This document shows, piece after piece, positions 1-10,308 of a stretch of DNA of 64,000 bases (the first letter of the stretch is position 1; every line of letters begins with the position of its first letter). The stretch spans positions 26,185,420 to 26,249,419 of the forward strand of contig NC_081541.1 of the NCBI RefSeq assembly GCF_901000735.1, given 5' to 3'. The translations under genes and the position numbers were made by a program. The notes below the pieces were generated by a model. It was not told the origin of the DNA. It was given only the letters and a program-made list of their open reading frames with translations, and ran no database searches. Source of the stretch: Corylus avellana. Taxonomy: Eukaryota > Streptophyta > Magnoliopsida > Fagales > Betulaceae.

Positions 1-1045
1 GCGCACGCTGGATATGTTTTGAACCGATTGTCTACTTTACAAGGTCGCAAACTGTTCTCTGATTGTTTCCTTTCTCTCTTCTTTTCTGGAGGTTGCTAAG
101 ATTGTTCGGCCAAGGCTCTTACTATTTCTTCGCCATTGATGAATTTCTCAGCTCTCACCACAAGCTCATCTAAATCCCTTGGGGGGTCTCAGCTTACATC
201 GGCCATGAATGGACTATATGGCCATATGCCGCCCATCAAAGTAGGGTGAACGATTCTTTCATCTGGGTTGTCAACTGTGAGCTTCTTGTGATTGAATCGA
301 GCCATATAGCTTTTCAACCACTCGTCACGTTCCTGTTTGATGGTTAGCAGATATGCTGCCAGCTTAAGATGCCGGCTGTTTCCAATGAAATGGGAAAGGA
401 AATTCTTACCGAGTTCAGCAAAGGTTCCTATTGACTGAGGTTGCAGGCTACTAAACCAGCGCTTGGCAACTCCAATGAGGGTGAAGGGGAACGCTCGGCA
501 AAGGGTTGTGTCAGATGAAGCTTGCAGTGTCATTTGAGCTCTGTAGGTTTCAAGGTGGTCCGCCGGATCTTGGCTTCCATCATAATGATCCATGCATGGC
601 AACTTGAACTTCTGGGGTTGACCAGCTTCTATGATTTTTTGGTAAATGGTAGATCTGTCACCAAGAAATCATGATTTGCAGTGCAGGAGCCATTCAAGCG
701 ATGGGTTATGTTATCTAGCATGGCTTGGATAGCGTCCATCTGTGCGCCTCTCGTGGAAATATCTTCTTGGGTTGGAGGCGGCCTGGGAGGTCCACTGGGT
801 GCTTCTGGGTTGAGTCCAGCATTCGTTGAATCCTTCTCTAGGTTATGGTTCTCGTAGCTTCTCTGAAGTAGAAACTCCAAGGTTTCCATTGTTTGCTCGT
901 TCTGTGCTTCTAAGGTTCCGAGACGCTTGCTATTTGACAAGTGTGCTCCAAAGACAAGGGGCTCGGTGGGGGTTTCTTTAGTTTCATGGTTGTCAGCATC
1001 ATGTTGATCGACATTTTCTGGTTGGAGAGGAGGAACACTAGTCAT
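1..1045 (-). pseudogene. Gypsy gag polyprotein, frameshifted
   Basis: Two open segments on the - strand (1045-629 and 602-189) lie in different frames but make one gag. The first is a Pro/Glu-rich N-terminal part. The second holds the retrotransposon gag domain (PF03732 type), with the hallmarks DHLETYRAQM, CRAFPFTLIGVAKRWF and the Tyr/Arg-Phe-Asn segment SYMARFNHKKL. The frames switch near 630-660. After the stop at 189-191, gag-like sequence continues (DPPRDLDELVVRAEKFING), so that stop is premature. In a live element gag forms the particle that packages the RNA. With a frameshift and a stop it cannot work here. Assignment is by motif only; the reading frame upstream of 1045 was not resolved. 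Confidence 0.75.
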
Positions 1046-1157
1046 GTGGATTATGTTTTCAGTTTGGCCTTAAGATCTTGTGGCTACCATTCATGACTTT
1101 TGTCCTGTTTGAACTTTGGATAGTTAGATGATCCGCATTCCAACAGACGGTGCCAAC
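1..1157 (-). mobile_element. Ty3/Gypsy retrotransposon, internal 5' region (element continues beyond the left edge)
   Basis: Read on the - strand, the order is LTR (1158-1823), a primer-binding-like stretch, an untranslated leader, then gag, as in the 5' half of a Gypsy element. Next to the LTR the - strand reads TTGGCACCGTCTGTTGGAA, close to the TGGCGCC-type primer-binding sites of plant Gypsy elements. Only gag is in the window; protease, RT and integrase would lie left of position 1. The element points away from the chitinase genes and sits with its 5' LTR against chitinase copy A. Confidence 0.8.
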
Positions 1158-1823
1158 TGTTGAGGCAGCTATCAACCGTGATAGCAACTTGATTCAAAGC
1201 CTGCTAAGAACGAGAAAGGATCAGTAGTGATAGACCGGGGAAGGGGGGGTGTGGCGGTCGTGCCACCTTCAATGCCTGAGTGAGAATTTGATTATGACAA
1301 GAGTAATAAAATAAGGAAATAGTGAATAATAATAACTGAGAATAAGAAGAGTAAGAGAATGAGTACGTATCTGTATTATGGGCTGATTCTTCCTTTTATA
1401 GAAGTTGTGAGTGAATGAACTTTAGTGGCACTCTCACTTGATTCCCTTGAATCGTGGGAGTGGTTGAAACCAATATTATCCTTTGAGATAATATGGAAGG
1501 TTTAAGTAGATAAGATATTATGTATTTAGACTCCTTTGGGAGATATTTAGTTGATTGCTCTCTGATTTGGGAGATAACTCCCGGATCAGGTTGTTGGAAG
1601 AATGATCATGCTCCCTAGATTGAGGGGGCACATGATCATGCATGCACTCTGTTGAGATGTGGCGCATAACAGCATGCTTAGTCTTGTATCTAACACGATC
1701 GAATGATCGTGTTTAGATGCCTAAGCGTTGGGCCTAGGGGCATTGACATTCTGGTGAGCCATAGGCTTCTTACTTAAAGTGGGCCTTTGAGTTTGGGCCT
1801 TCGGGATATATTTCGCATCAACA
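1158..1823 (-). repeat. 5' LTR of the Gypsy element, abutting chitinase pseudogene A
   Basis: The 666-bp block starts TGTTGAGGCAGC and ends CGCATCAACA on the + strand, giving TG...CA ends and a short TGTTGA/TCAACA inverted terminus. The left end adjoins the primer-binding-like sequence and gag of the element. The right boundary was set by comparison with chitinase copy B: sequence homologous to its 5' UTR resumes at about 1824. The insertion therefore lies about 22 bp before the ATG of copy A. The partner LTR and target duplication are outside the window. Confidence 0.75.
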
Positions 1824-1845
1824 ATATACATCTTCAAACACAAAC

Positions 1846-2497
1846 ATGAAGTTGATTCTCTTCTTAACATTCTTGCTTGGAACAACCTCTGCAGAACAAT
1901 GTGGACATCAGGTTGGTGGAGCTCTATGTCCAAACGCCCTATGCTGTATTGAATATGGGTGGTGTGGCACCACAATTGACTACTGCGGGAATGGTTGCCA
2001 GAGCCAATGTGCTGCAACCCCTCCACCACCACCCCCAATCCAACCCCATCCTCACCTCCGGGCGACGGTGTTGCCAGCATCATCAGCACCACTCTTTTCG
2101 ACCAATTGCTTAAATATCGGAACGATCCGCGACGTAGAAGCAATGGATTCTACACCTACAATGCTTTCATTGCTGCAACAAATTCTTTTGCTGGCTTTGG
2201 CACAATTGGTTTTGCTGATACACGTAAAAGGGAGATTGCAGCTTTCTTGGGTCAAACCTCTCATGAGGCCACAAGTGAGTGAGCAGTTTGATTATTGAAG
2301 CTTTCCAATTATCATACACAAGTTAAAGCTGATTATATTTTGTGTATGTAGGAAGATGGGCAGATGCACCAGGGCCCATATGCATGGGGTTATTGCTTTG
2401 TTGAGGAAATCAACAAGGGAGACTATTGTACGCCATCCAATGAGCGCTTGTGCGTGCCTGGCAAACAATATTTTGGCAGGTGCTCTATTCAACTCAC
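1846..2497 (+). pseudogene. Class I chitinase, copy A (truncated pseudogene)
   Basis: Exon 1 (1846-2274) encodes a 16-residue signal peptide ([16 protein letters not shown]), a hevein domain with all eight Cys, a Pro-rich hinge and the start of a GH19 domain. Exon 2 begins at 2352. Compared with copy B it lost one C in the C-run at 2032-2036, shifting the frame inside the hinge. It also lost two bases in exon 2 near 2381 (DAPDGP segment), and the GH19 Cys in DPRCRSNG is Arg. The exon 2 end and the start of intron 2 are deleted: the sequence jumps from CAACTCAC to ACTTCTTC, which in copy B lies about 90 bp into intron 2. Exon 3 is absent. Intron 1 is almost identical to that of B, so the duplication is fairly recent. 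No active enzyme can be made; a hevein-domain fragment could be translated if the gene were transcribed. Confidence 0.92.
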
Positions 2498-3213
2498 AAC
2501 TTCTTCTATATGGAGATAGAGAAAAAGAGAGGAGAGAAAAAAAATAAAAATAAAAAACTCGAAGGTGCTATACTATTAATTGCGACAATTTATCCCCCAA
2601 ACTACCAAAATAATGATAATGTACTCCCTAATGCTTGCAAAATGATGGAATTACCCCTATAAAATTTTTCATAAGACAAAAATACCCTTAAAATTTTGAA
2701 AAAAAAAATAAAATTTTAGTATTTTGTTTTTATTTTAGTAAGGGCAATTTTGTCATTTTGTTAGAATTTGGGGTACATAGTAATTGTTTTGGTAGTTTGA
2801 TAGGTAAATTGTTGCAATTGATAGTTTATGGGGTAAATTGTCATTGTAGTGGTAGTTTGAGGGGGTTAAGTAGACTTTACCCTTATATTAAAGAGGTATT
2901 TTTTGTTTTGTTTTGTTTTTTTTTTTTTTTTTTTTTTCACTTTTTATGGATACAAAAATACCTTTTTAATATAAATAACTGGATATTCTCCCATTTATTT
3001 GAATTGAAGAGGATCCTAATTCCATTTGTGGGTGGGTATAGAATTGGAGTGGTTGATTGAGGTAGAAGAAGTTGCAGCAGAAAAAGGCCATGAAAAAAAA
3101 AAAAAACGGGTGAGATTTTACTTTTAAGTGCTTTGAAGACACGTGATAATGATGGATAAGGACTTGAGTCACTGAAGGTCAATTAGGTGGGTATCTACGT
3201 ATACCGATCTTGA
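2498..3213. other. Non-coding stretch with MITE debris
   Basis: Intron-2-like sequence of chitinase A runs to about 2570 and then stops matching copy B. From about 2585 to 2885 there is a decayed inverted-repeat element: CCCCCAAACTACCAAAATAA on the left and TTTTGGTAGTTTG-type sequence on the right, a family also seen at 7680-7870. A poly(T) run lies at about 2918-2938. The segments near 2945-3060 and 3130-3200 resemble 13980-14160, so an old duplication links this intergenic DNA with the region before 14.2 kb. No gene was seen. Confidence 0.5.
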
Positions 3214-3919
3214 GGACTAGGATCCTCTCCAGTCCATTTTGGACTGGAGAATATCTAATTAATGGCCATGATTTCTCTAAAGAGATCTTAAGACCATAAA
3301 TGAGACATCTGTCCATTAATATAAATAATAATAAAATATTATTTATACTTTAAAAATAATTAAAAATTAAAATAATAAAAAATTAAAAAATATTTTTAAA
3401 AAAAACTAAGGGGTGGCTGGCCACCACATAGGGGGTGGCCGGACCACCCCCGTTGGCCAGGTGTGGCTTCAGCCACCTCAGACCGGACAGATATATGGTG
3501 GCTGAAGCCACCCTGAGGCCAAACAGGGGTGGTTCGGCCACCCCCAAAGCCTAAACGAATTTTTTTTTACATTTTTTATTTTTTAGTTTGGCCATGGGAG
3601 GTGGCCGGACCAACCTCGTTGGGCCATGGGGGTGGCAGGAATCGGCCGGTCTTGGGTGGCAAGTCTAGGGTGGCCGAAGCCACCTCATGACCCATGGGGG
3701 TGGTCCGGCCACCTCTATGTGGCCTACCACCCTTAATTTTTTAAAAATATTTTTTAATTTTTATTTTTTAATTATTTTTAAAGTATAAATAATATTTTAT
3801 TATTATTTATATTAATGGGACAGATGCCTTATTTATGGTCCTAAGATCTTTTTAGAGAGATCTTGGCTATTAACCGGATATTTTCCTATCCAAAATGGAC
3901 TGGAAATGATCCTAGTCTT
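3214..3919. mobile_element. Fold-back (long-TIR) DNA element with GC-rich core
   Basis: The element is flanked by perfect 8-bp direct repeats GATCTTGA (3206-3213 and 3920-3927); read as 9 bp, one base differs. The arms pair over roughly 190 bp (about 3214-3410 and 3727-3919), starting GGACTAGGATC and ending GATCCTAGTC. The AT-rich arms flank a core (about 3411-3735) made of short inverted units such as GGGGTGGCCGGACCACCCC. There is no transposase, so it is non-autonomous. The repeat length suits hAT (8 bp) or Mutator (9 bp, one mismatch). Confidence 0.8.
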
Positions 3920-3927
3920 GATCTTGA

Positions 3928-4743
3928 AAAGGAGATGCTCTATACGTGGGCCGCTCCTAATTAAGGCATTTAATTAATAATTATATTATAAAAATGACTT
4001 TGACATCAACTTAAAACTTTAACAATAAATTTGATATTATCCATTTCGTTTTGAAAGGAGGAGAATCATTATCTCTAGAATTAATTCATTTATTTATTTT
4101 TGAACATCACGATGCAATTGTGGTCCCTCCTAGAACACGTTTTCTGAAAGCTTGTTTGACATCCCAAAGTTTTTGCTTTGGAATCTTTTGTTTTTGTTGA
4201 TTTTTGTTCCACAACTTGAACGAAATACACGTTTCTGCATATGATGTTTCCTTTTGGTTTTACAAAATGCAATGCACCCAATCATTTGTTGATTGTGCAG
4301 TAAATTTCTAAATCAATGGGTACTTTTACTTCAAAAGTCACTGGCCAGGAAGCATGGAAAAGATATACCAATTAAGCATACTTCTGCCCGTCTAAAAACG
4401 CTTTTTTATGTAAATTATAGACCGAACCACTGGTGTAATAATAAATTACATTTCATTGAGACTAACTCCAAAATCACAACCTCACAACCATCACAATCAC
4501 CCAAAGCTAATTGTAGCTGCCACTAAAAGAAATGATAAGTAAAGTTAAATTCAACACAGTTTAAAGCTAAAAGGAGTGATGAGTAAAGATAAATTCAACA
4601 CAAAAAAAATAAATAAACAAAGGCAAGAGAGACAGCTCATATCGAGGACAATATTTTCACATGCAACACATGCAAAATAGACAAGAATTCGGATATGGTC
4701 GGTCCCTGGTCCTTGATGACGAAATCATAAGGCTCAGCTAGCC
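3928..4743 (+). promoter_or_regulatory. Upstream region of chitinase B
   Basis: No coding sequence was seen. The stretch from about 4435 to 4742 is the native counterpart of the duplicated promoter block at 14745-15016. Shared landmarks are the run of Cys/His-codon-like CACAACC repeats, GCTAATTGTAGCTG, GGACAATATTTTC, TCGGATATGGTC and AAGGCTCAGCTAG. Conservation in separate copies marks this as the proximal promoter. Individual transcription-factor sites were not assigned. Confidence 0.6.
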
Positions 4744-4751
4744 TATAAATA
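4744..4751 (+). promoter_or_regulatory. TATA box of chitinase B
   Basis: TATAAATA lies 54 bp upstream of the ATG at 4805. This gives a transcription start near 4775 and a 5' UTR of about 30 nt, typical for plant defence chitinases. The matching position in copy A has been replaced by the Gypsy LTR. Confidence 0.7.
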
Positions 4752-4804
4752 CTCACCATTCTCGTCCATAAACCATATCCCAACATACATCCTCAAACAC
4801 AAAC

Positions 4805-6321
4805 ATGAAGTTGATTCTCTTCTTAGCATTCTTGCTTGGAACAACCTCTGCAGAACAATGTGGACATCAGGCCGGTGGAGCTCTATGTCCAAACGGCCTA
4901 TGCTGTAGTGAATATGGATGGTGTGGCACCACAATTGCCTACTGTGGGACTGGTTGCCAGAGCCAATGTGCTGCAACCCCTCCACCACCACCCCCCAATC
5001 CAACCCCGTCCCCGCCTCCACCCCCAAACCCGACCCCGTCCCCGCCTCCGGGAGACGGTGTTGCCAGCATCATCAGTGCCACTCTTTTCGACCAATTGCT
5101 TAAATATCGGAATGATCCGCGATGTAGAAGCAATGGATTCTACACCTACAATGCTTTCATTGCAGCAGCAAATTCTTTTGCTGGCTTTGGCACAACTGGT
5201 GATGCTGATACACGTAAAAGGGAGATTGCAGCTTTCTTGGGTCAAACCTCTCATGAGACCACTGGTGAGTGAGCAATTTGATTGTTGAAGCTTTCAAATT
5301 ATCATACACAAATTAAAGCTGATTATATTTTGTGTATGTAGGAGGATGGGCAGATGCACCAGATGGCCCATATGCATGGGGTTATTGCTTTGTTGAGGAA
5401 ATCAACAAGGCAGACTATTGTACGCCATCCAATGAATGGCCGTGCGCGCCAGGCAAACAATATTTTGGCAGGGGCCCTATTCAACTCACTCAGTAAGTCT
5501 GTAAATTTTATATATAAAAAATTTATTTCTTTTATATATGACCCGAGTTCACTTTGTAATCCATCGGGTAGACTTTGAATACACAACTTCTTCTATAAGG
5601 AGACAGAAAAAGAGAGAAGAGAAAAAAATAAAAATACAAAACTCGAAGGTGCTACTATATGAAAATTTATTGTTGTAAAATAGATGAAAATAACATATTT
5701 TAGAGTATTTGTTGGAGGAGTAAAAATAATCATAATATCTAAACATAATTATTATGAACTATATGAAAAGTTTGTTGAAGATATTCTAACAATGACTCAA
5801 TCATTTGAGCTAATTAACTCTATTGAGCCTCCGAATTAAACAATAGTTCCACGCGTGCACATAAATATTAAACATGCATGCATATAATATCATAGGCTTT
5901 GATTGTGAATTTTGACGACTTTAATTGTTTGGTTGACTGTGTCAGTAACTACAATTACGGGCAAGCCGGACAAGGCCTTGGACTTGGACTTAATCTCCTA
6001 AACAATCCGGATCTAGTAGCCCAAGACGAAATCCTATCATTCAAGACAGCCATATGGTTTTGGATGACCCCACAGGCAAACAAGCCCTCCAGCCACGATG
6101 TCATCATTGGAAAATGGACACCAACCGCTACCGACACGGCCGCCGGTCGGGTTCCGGGCTATGGTGTCATCACCAACATAATCAATGGTGGCCTCGAATG
6201 TGGGCGTGGTCCTGACAGTAGAGTTGAGAGTAGGATTGGGTTCTACATAAGGTACTGTGATGAATTTGGAGTAAGCTACGGGGACAACTTAGACTGTAAC
6301 AATCAAAGGCCTTTTGCCTAA
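4805..6321 (+). CDS. Class I endochitinase (hevein domain + GH19), copy B, intact
   Basis: Three exons: 4805-5264, 5342-5492 and 5946-6321, with GT/AG introns in phases 1 and 2; the spliced protein is 328 residues. Residues 1-16 are a signal peptide ([16 protein letters not shown]). Next come a hevein chitin-binding domain with eight Cys ([13 protein letters not shown]...QSQC), a Pro-rich hinge with a doubled [12 protein letters not shown] unit, and a GH19 catalytic domain. The GH19 signature [12 protein letters not shown] is present. The two catalytic Glu are in SHETTGG and at the end of YCFVEE, spaced as Glu67/Glu89 of barley chitinase. Exon 3 has [16 protein letters not shown] and [12 protein letters not shown]. 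The enzyme hydrolyses beta-1,4 bonds of chitin in fungal walls. It ends NQRPFA with no C-terminal vacuolar extension, so secretion to the apoplast is predicted. Domain order and intron positions fit class I and exclude class IV, which has GH19 deletions. Confidence 0.95.
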
Positions 6322-6444
6322 GCTAGCTGCTAAGAATCCAAGGTGAATGAAGGTTCGAAGAAGAATAATAAGGAGACAGGCCTATAACCCTTTGTAATTG
6401 GAGAGATTTTCTTGTCCACTAAGAAAGTTTCTAGATTACAGTTG

Positions 6445-6458
6445 AATAAAGAAATAAA
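6445..6458 (+). terminator. Poly(A) signals of chitinase B
   Basis: Two overlapping-range AATAAA hexamers (6445-6450 and 6453-6458) lie about 125 bp after the stop codon. Copy C has the same GCTGAATAAAGAAG context near 39118, so this 3' UTR element is conserved between paralogues. Confidence 0.6.
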
Positions 6459-6760
6459 GCGTTCATGAATTTGTCTATTCAGATTACTCCATATGCATAT
6501 TGGACATTACAAATTTTAAATATTTATCTCTCATCTCACTCTTAAATTATTGGAGTGAAGTGTTGATGTTCATCAGCCTTCGCATTTTTTTTTTTTTTTA
6601 ATAAATGGCTGATGGAAACAGTTATATGAGCCAAGTGGTATGAACAATCAGTAGCCATAGGAGAGTTTATTTATTTGTGAGTTTCAATTTAGAGATATTT
6701 GAAATACGAACCCCAATTGACAATTGATAAAAAAAATTAAGAAAAGAAAGAAAAAAAGAT

Positions 6761-7240
6761 GGGAAAAATATAAAAAAGTCTCTCAAACTATCAGCCGTTT
6801 GCAATATAGCCCTTCAATGTTCAAAAGGTACTACAGTAGCCCCTCAAGCTACCAAAATGTATCAAAAAGGCCACTTATTTTTTTACATTCCTATAATACC
6901 CCTATTCTTTTAACAAATAAAATAATATAATAATTATAAAAAAACCAAACAATTTTTTTTTAAAAAAAATAACAATGGACAAATAAATACAAAAAAAAAA
7001 AGAAGTTTTTTGGAATAAATAAATAATTAATCAGTATAGTTGGCCTAATTTACAAATTGTTTAATTTTGTATTAAATTAAAATCAATTTGATAGTTTGAT
7101 GAGCTAATTTAGTACTTTTTTTTTTTTTTTTTGGGGAATATCTCAAAAAACCGTACATTTTATTTTACTTTAATACGACATTAAACAATTTGTAATTTAG
7201 GCCAACTATAATGACTAATTATTTATTATTTATTCCAATA

Positions 7241-7276
<36 letters not shown>

Positions 7277-7472
7277 TTTATTCTCCCATTGCTTTTCTTG
7301 TATTTTTATAAATTTTTTTTTTTTTTTTACAATTATTTTATTATTTTATTTGTTAAAAGAATAGGAGTATTTAGGAATATAAAAATATAAGTAGCATTTT
7401 TTATACATTTTGGTAGTTTGGGGGCTATATTGCAAACGGCTGATAGATTGGGGGTCTTTTTATATTTTTCCC
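6761..7472. mobile_element. Fold-back MITE, Mutator-type ends
   Basis: The ends are GGGAAAAATATAAAAAAG and its complement at 7472. Arms of about 180 bp carry the mirror phrase CAAACTATCAGCCGTTTGCA / TGCAAACGGCTGATAG. The flanks AAAAAAGAT and AAAACAGAT agree at 8 of 9 positions, consistent with a 9-bp Mutator target duplication. The terminal motif is shared with the large MuDR element at 21737-29268, so this is a plausible non-autonomous relative. The centre holds a (TA)n tract at about 7243-7271. There is no ORF. Confidence 0.7.
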
Positions 7473-8151
7473 AAAACAGATTCTCTTCAATCTTGAACAA
7501 AATAACATTGACTCCATAATCTGATTTTACGCAGTATAACTTAAGTTAAAGGGTAATTATATAGCCATATAGGTGTACAATATGGGCTAGGTGGTCAGGC
7601 CACCCCCAAACCTTTTTAATATTTTAATATATATTGTTTAATTTTAAATATATTTAACTGTTTTTTTTTCTTTTCAAAATTTTAGGATATTTGTGTCTTA
7701 TTAAAAATTTTATAGGGTAATTACGTCATTTTACTAGCATTAGGGAGTATATTGTTATTGTTTTGGTAGTTTAGGAGGGTAAATTATCGCAATTGATAGT
7801 TTTGAGGGAGGGGAGATGAAGAGAAATTGTCATTGGGGTTGTAATTTGAGACGGGTAAAGAGGACTTTATCCTAAATTTTTGAAATGGGTATTAACCAAC
7901 ACTTTGTAAAATTTTGGCATTTATTAGGTACTGCATGAAGCTAATATTATGACAAAATTTATTAATATACCTAACCCACATTTAATGGTGCTACGAATCT
8001 ATACTACCCTGCGGATTATTCAATGCAGAATCCCATTAGAAGTTCCGTCAGTATAATTTGTTAAACAATCGGTCACTTTTAATTTTTATTTCACTAGGCA
8101 ATTTATGGACTACCAATGCGCAAACTAAAGGAAATGTTTATTTCAACAATT
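7473..8151. other. Intergenic DNA with a partial MITE
   Basis: No gene was seen. The stretch 7565-7615 contains a short GGTGGTCAGGCCACCCCC inverted unit like the GC-rich cores of nearby elements. From 7680 to 7870 one arm of the same inverted-repeat family as at 2585-2885 is recognisable (TTTTGGTAGTTTAGGAGGG, ATCGCAATTGATAGTTT). Confidence 0.4.
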
Positions 8152-8572
8152 TGTGTATTTTTATACCTCCCTAAAGTTTGGGAAGATTTTTAATTCGACC
8201 TCAAATATTTCAATTTTTGCAATACACCCCCAAACTTTCATATTTTTGCAATTCGACTAATTTTATCCCAAAATTCTCATATTGCCCATAATTTTTTTTT
8301 ATTTTTTATTAAAAAAAAAAAAAAAAAAATTGGGGTGCAAAAATGGCCAAATGGCCAAAGGGGTGGCCATCCGAATTTTTTTTAAAATTTTTTATAAAAA
8401 ATAATAAATAAATAAATAAATTAGGGATAATATGGGAAGTTTGGGATAAAATTGGTCAAATTGCAAAATTTTGGAAGTTTGGGAGGGTGCATTGCAAAAA
8501 TTAAAATATTAGAAGTCGAACTGAAAATTGTCCCAAATTTTAGGGGAGTAAAGTGTACTTTTCCTCTTTTTT
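8152..8572. mobile_element. Fold-back MITE
   Basis: The left arm (about 8152-8310) and right arm (about 8410-8572) are imperfect reverse complements. Paired landmarks are AATTTTTGCAATACACCCCC with GGGTGCATTGCAAAAATT, and ATTTTATCCCAAAATTCTCA with TGGGAAGTTTGGGATAAAAT. The core contains GGGGTGGCCATCC. The exact ends and target duplication were not fixed. No coding sequence was seen. Confidence 0.6.
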
Positions 8573-8837
8573 TTTTTTTTTTAATAATTGGATCTATTTT
8601 TATAAGAGTAAGGGAAATTATATCTAAAATCCTTAGGTAAACGCGCTTTTTTAAAAAACTCCCTGGGTATTTTTTTTTGGAAATTTAGTCCCTGTGTCAC
8701 TCGAAACTACTAGAAAACTCCCTACCGTCAATTTTTGTTAACTTCCGTTAGTCTACTCAAAACTCACCGTTTTATCTGATTAAAATATTATTTTTTTATT
8801 AATTTAATTTAAAAAATAAAAAATAAAAAATAAAAAA

Positions 8838-9150
8838 ATAAAAAATTTGAAGGGTGGCCAGGGGTGGCGGTGCCCCCCCAACCCCTATGGGGTGGCCGGA
8901 AGCCACCCCAGGGGTGGCTTGCGGGCACCCCCAGGTGGTTTGGGGTGGCCTGCGGGCCACCCCAAGCCACCCNNNNNNNNNNNNNNNNNNNNCAAACCAC
9001 CCATGGGGTGGTTCGAGCCACCCCTTGGGTGGCTTGGGGTGGCTCGCGGCCACCCCTTTCCACCCAAGGGGTGGCTCGCGGCCACCCCATGGGTGGAGAG
9101 GCCACCCCAAACCCCCAAGGGGTGGCCGCGACCCACCCCCTTGGGGGTTT
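8838..9150. repeat. GC-rich inverted-unit block with assembly gap
   Basis: Repeated short palindromic units of the form GGGGTGGCNNNNGCCACCCC lie in both orientations. The 20 Ns at 8973-8992 fall in the middle, where strong hairpins would hamper sequencing. All long open frames crossing this block are repeat artefacts. Confidence 0.7.
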
Positions 9151-9400
9151 GGGTCGACAGGTAAGCTGTTGGGCATTTTCTCTTTTATAATACCGTGAAT
9201 CATTGTAGAAGATATGATCCTAGAATTTCATAGGTTTGTGATAGTATCTCTATTAGTTCCCACAGGCAATTATGTTATAAGAAGGGAGGATGGTCTGTTA
9301 CAATTGATATGATATTCGAGCATTTGTTTTCTAAAATTGAATTTTGGCAGTTTATTGTTCTTAATCTTTGTATGTTGATGTCTGCGGCTTATTACATCAG

Positions 9401-9860
9401 ATTTGCTGCCCGACCTGATCAGTGGAGGTCAAACCAAGCATCAAAACAATCAGCTTACAAGGACTTCTATGATACATTTGGCTCCAGTGAAACCAAGTCA
9501 TCCAAAAGTGATGGTTTTCTTGCTGATACCTCCAAGCACTCATCACGCCCAAAAAACTTGAAGGAAATGAGGAAAGAGATTGACCATGACCTCTCTTCTG
9601 GTGTACCATTTTTGAGCATGTCGGGCATTAAAAGCAAGCCAAAAAGAGTAGATCAACACGGTGGGAAATATGCAAAAATCTCAGTAGATGATGATATCAG
9701 GAAGGCAAAAGGTATGAAGTTTAACAAGAAAAAAAGAAGTCATGGTGGGTCTGAGAGTGCTGCAGCTGCAGATCAATCTTTCAACAAGATGGAGAAGAAA
9801 CGGCAAAGAAAGGATTCCCAGTACTCGAATGCTTTCAACTTCATGCTTTCAACTTCATGA
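9401..9860 (+). pseudogene. Captured host gene fragment (Lys-rich, nuclear-type protein)
   Basis: The open frame runs from a probable 3' splice site (TTATTACATCAG, ending 9400) to a stop at 9858-9860, about 150 residues. The sequence upstream (9160-9400) is T-rich and intron-like, so the capture was of genomic DNA. The product is hydrophilic and rich in Lys and Ser, with basic clusters FNKKKRSHGG and KKRQRKDS that look like nuclear or nucleolar targeting signals. It also has a regular segment SRPKNLKEMRKEIDHDL. I do not recognise the parent gene; a ribosome-biogenesis or RNA-processing factor is only a guess from composition. The frame is intact, so either capture was recent or the piece is under constraint. 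Its end is formed by a rearranged palindrome, not a natural C-terminus. Confidence 0.55.
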
Positions 9861-9880
9861 AAGCATGAAGTTGAAAGCAT
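9829..9880. repeat. Perfect 21-bp palindrome with 10-bp loop
   Basis: Arms 9829-9849 and 9860-9880 are exact reverse complements. A 27-bp direct repeat beginning ATGGAGAAGAAACGGC (9789-9815 and 9879-9905) brackets it at a 90-bp offset. This looks like a templated repair or replication-slippage scar inside the captured segment. Confidence 0.9.
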
Positions 9881-10308
9881 GGAGAAGAAACGGCAAAGAA
9901 AGGATCATATCTTCTTATAACATAATTTTTTTTTTTTTTTTTTTTTTTAAAGATTGAATTTTTTAAATTAAATTAATAAAAAAAAAATATTTTAATCAGA
10001 TAAAACGGTGAGTTTTGAGTAGACTAACGGAAGTTAACAAAAATTGACGGTAGGGAGTTTTCTAGTAGTTTCGAGTGACCCAGGGACTAAATTTCAAAAA
10101 AAAAAAAACTCAGAGAGTTTTTAATAAAAGCGCGTTTACCTAAGGATTTTAGATATAATTTCCCTAAGAGTAATGCTGAACAGACATTTGTGATTCACAT
10201 TTAGATATAGCATTTTACATGGTTGGATAGGATTTATTTAAAGATAGCTTCTGGTGTAAGTCTATATATGCGAAATCGGAGAACGTTTGACTCTTAATTG
10301 ACAAGGAC

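Larger units (their letters stand above)
8612..10164. mobile_element. Pack-MULE: Mutator-like element carrying a host gene fragment
   Basis: Perfect 9-bp target duplications TAAGAGTAA flank it (8603-8611 and 10165-10173), the Mutator hallmark. The terminal inverted repeats are about 210 bp (8612 to about 8822 and about 9950 to 10164), starting GGGAAATTATATCTAAAATC. Inside are a GC-rich palindrome block (8838-9150, interrupted by a 20-N gap) and 9160-9905, which looks like genomic DNA of a host gene including intron sequence. No transposase is present, so movement would depend on an enzyme in trans. Confidence 0.88.

Noticed and set aside
1721..2143. Long - strand open frame overlapping chitinase A
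   Set aside because: Antisense shadow of exon 1; the same shadow appears opposite copy B and has no independent motif.
2937..3182. Phe-rich open frames near 3 kb
   Set aside because: Generated by poly(T)/poly(A) runs.
8799..9203. Five overlapping open frames on both strands, rich in Gly, Pro and Trp
   Set aside because: They are translations of the GC-rich palindromic repeat and cross the N gap; no codon-level or domain evidence of coding.
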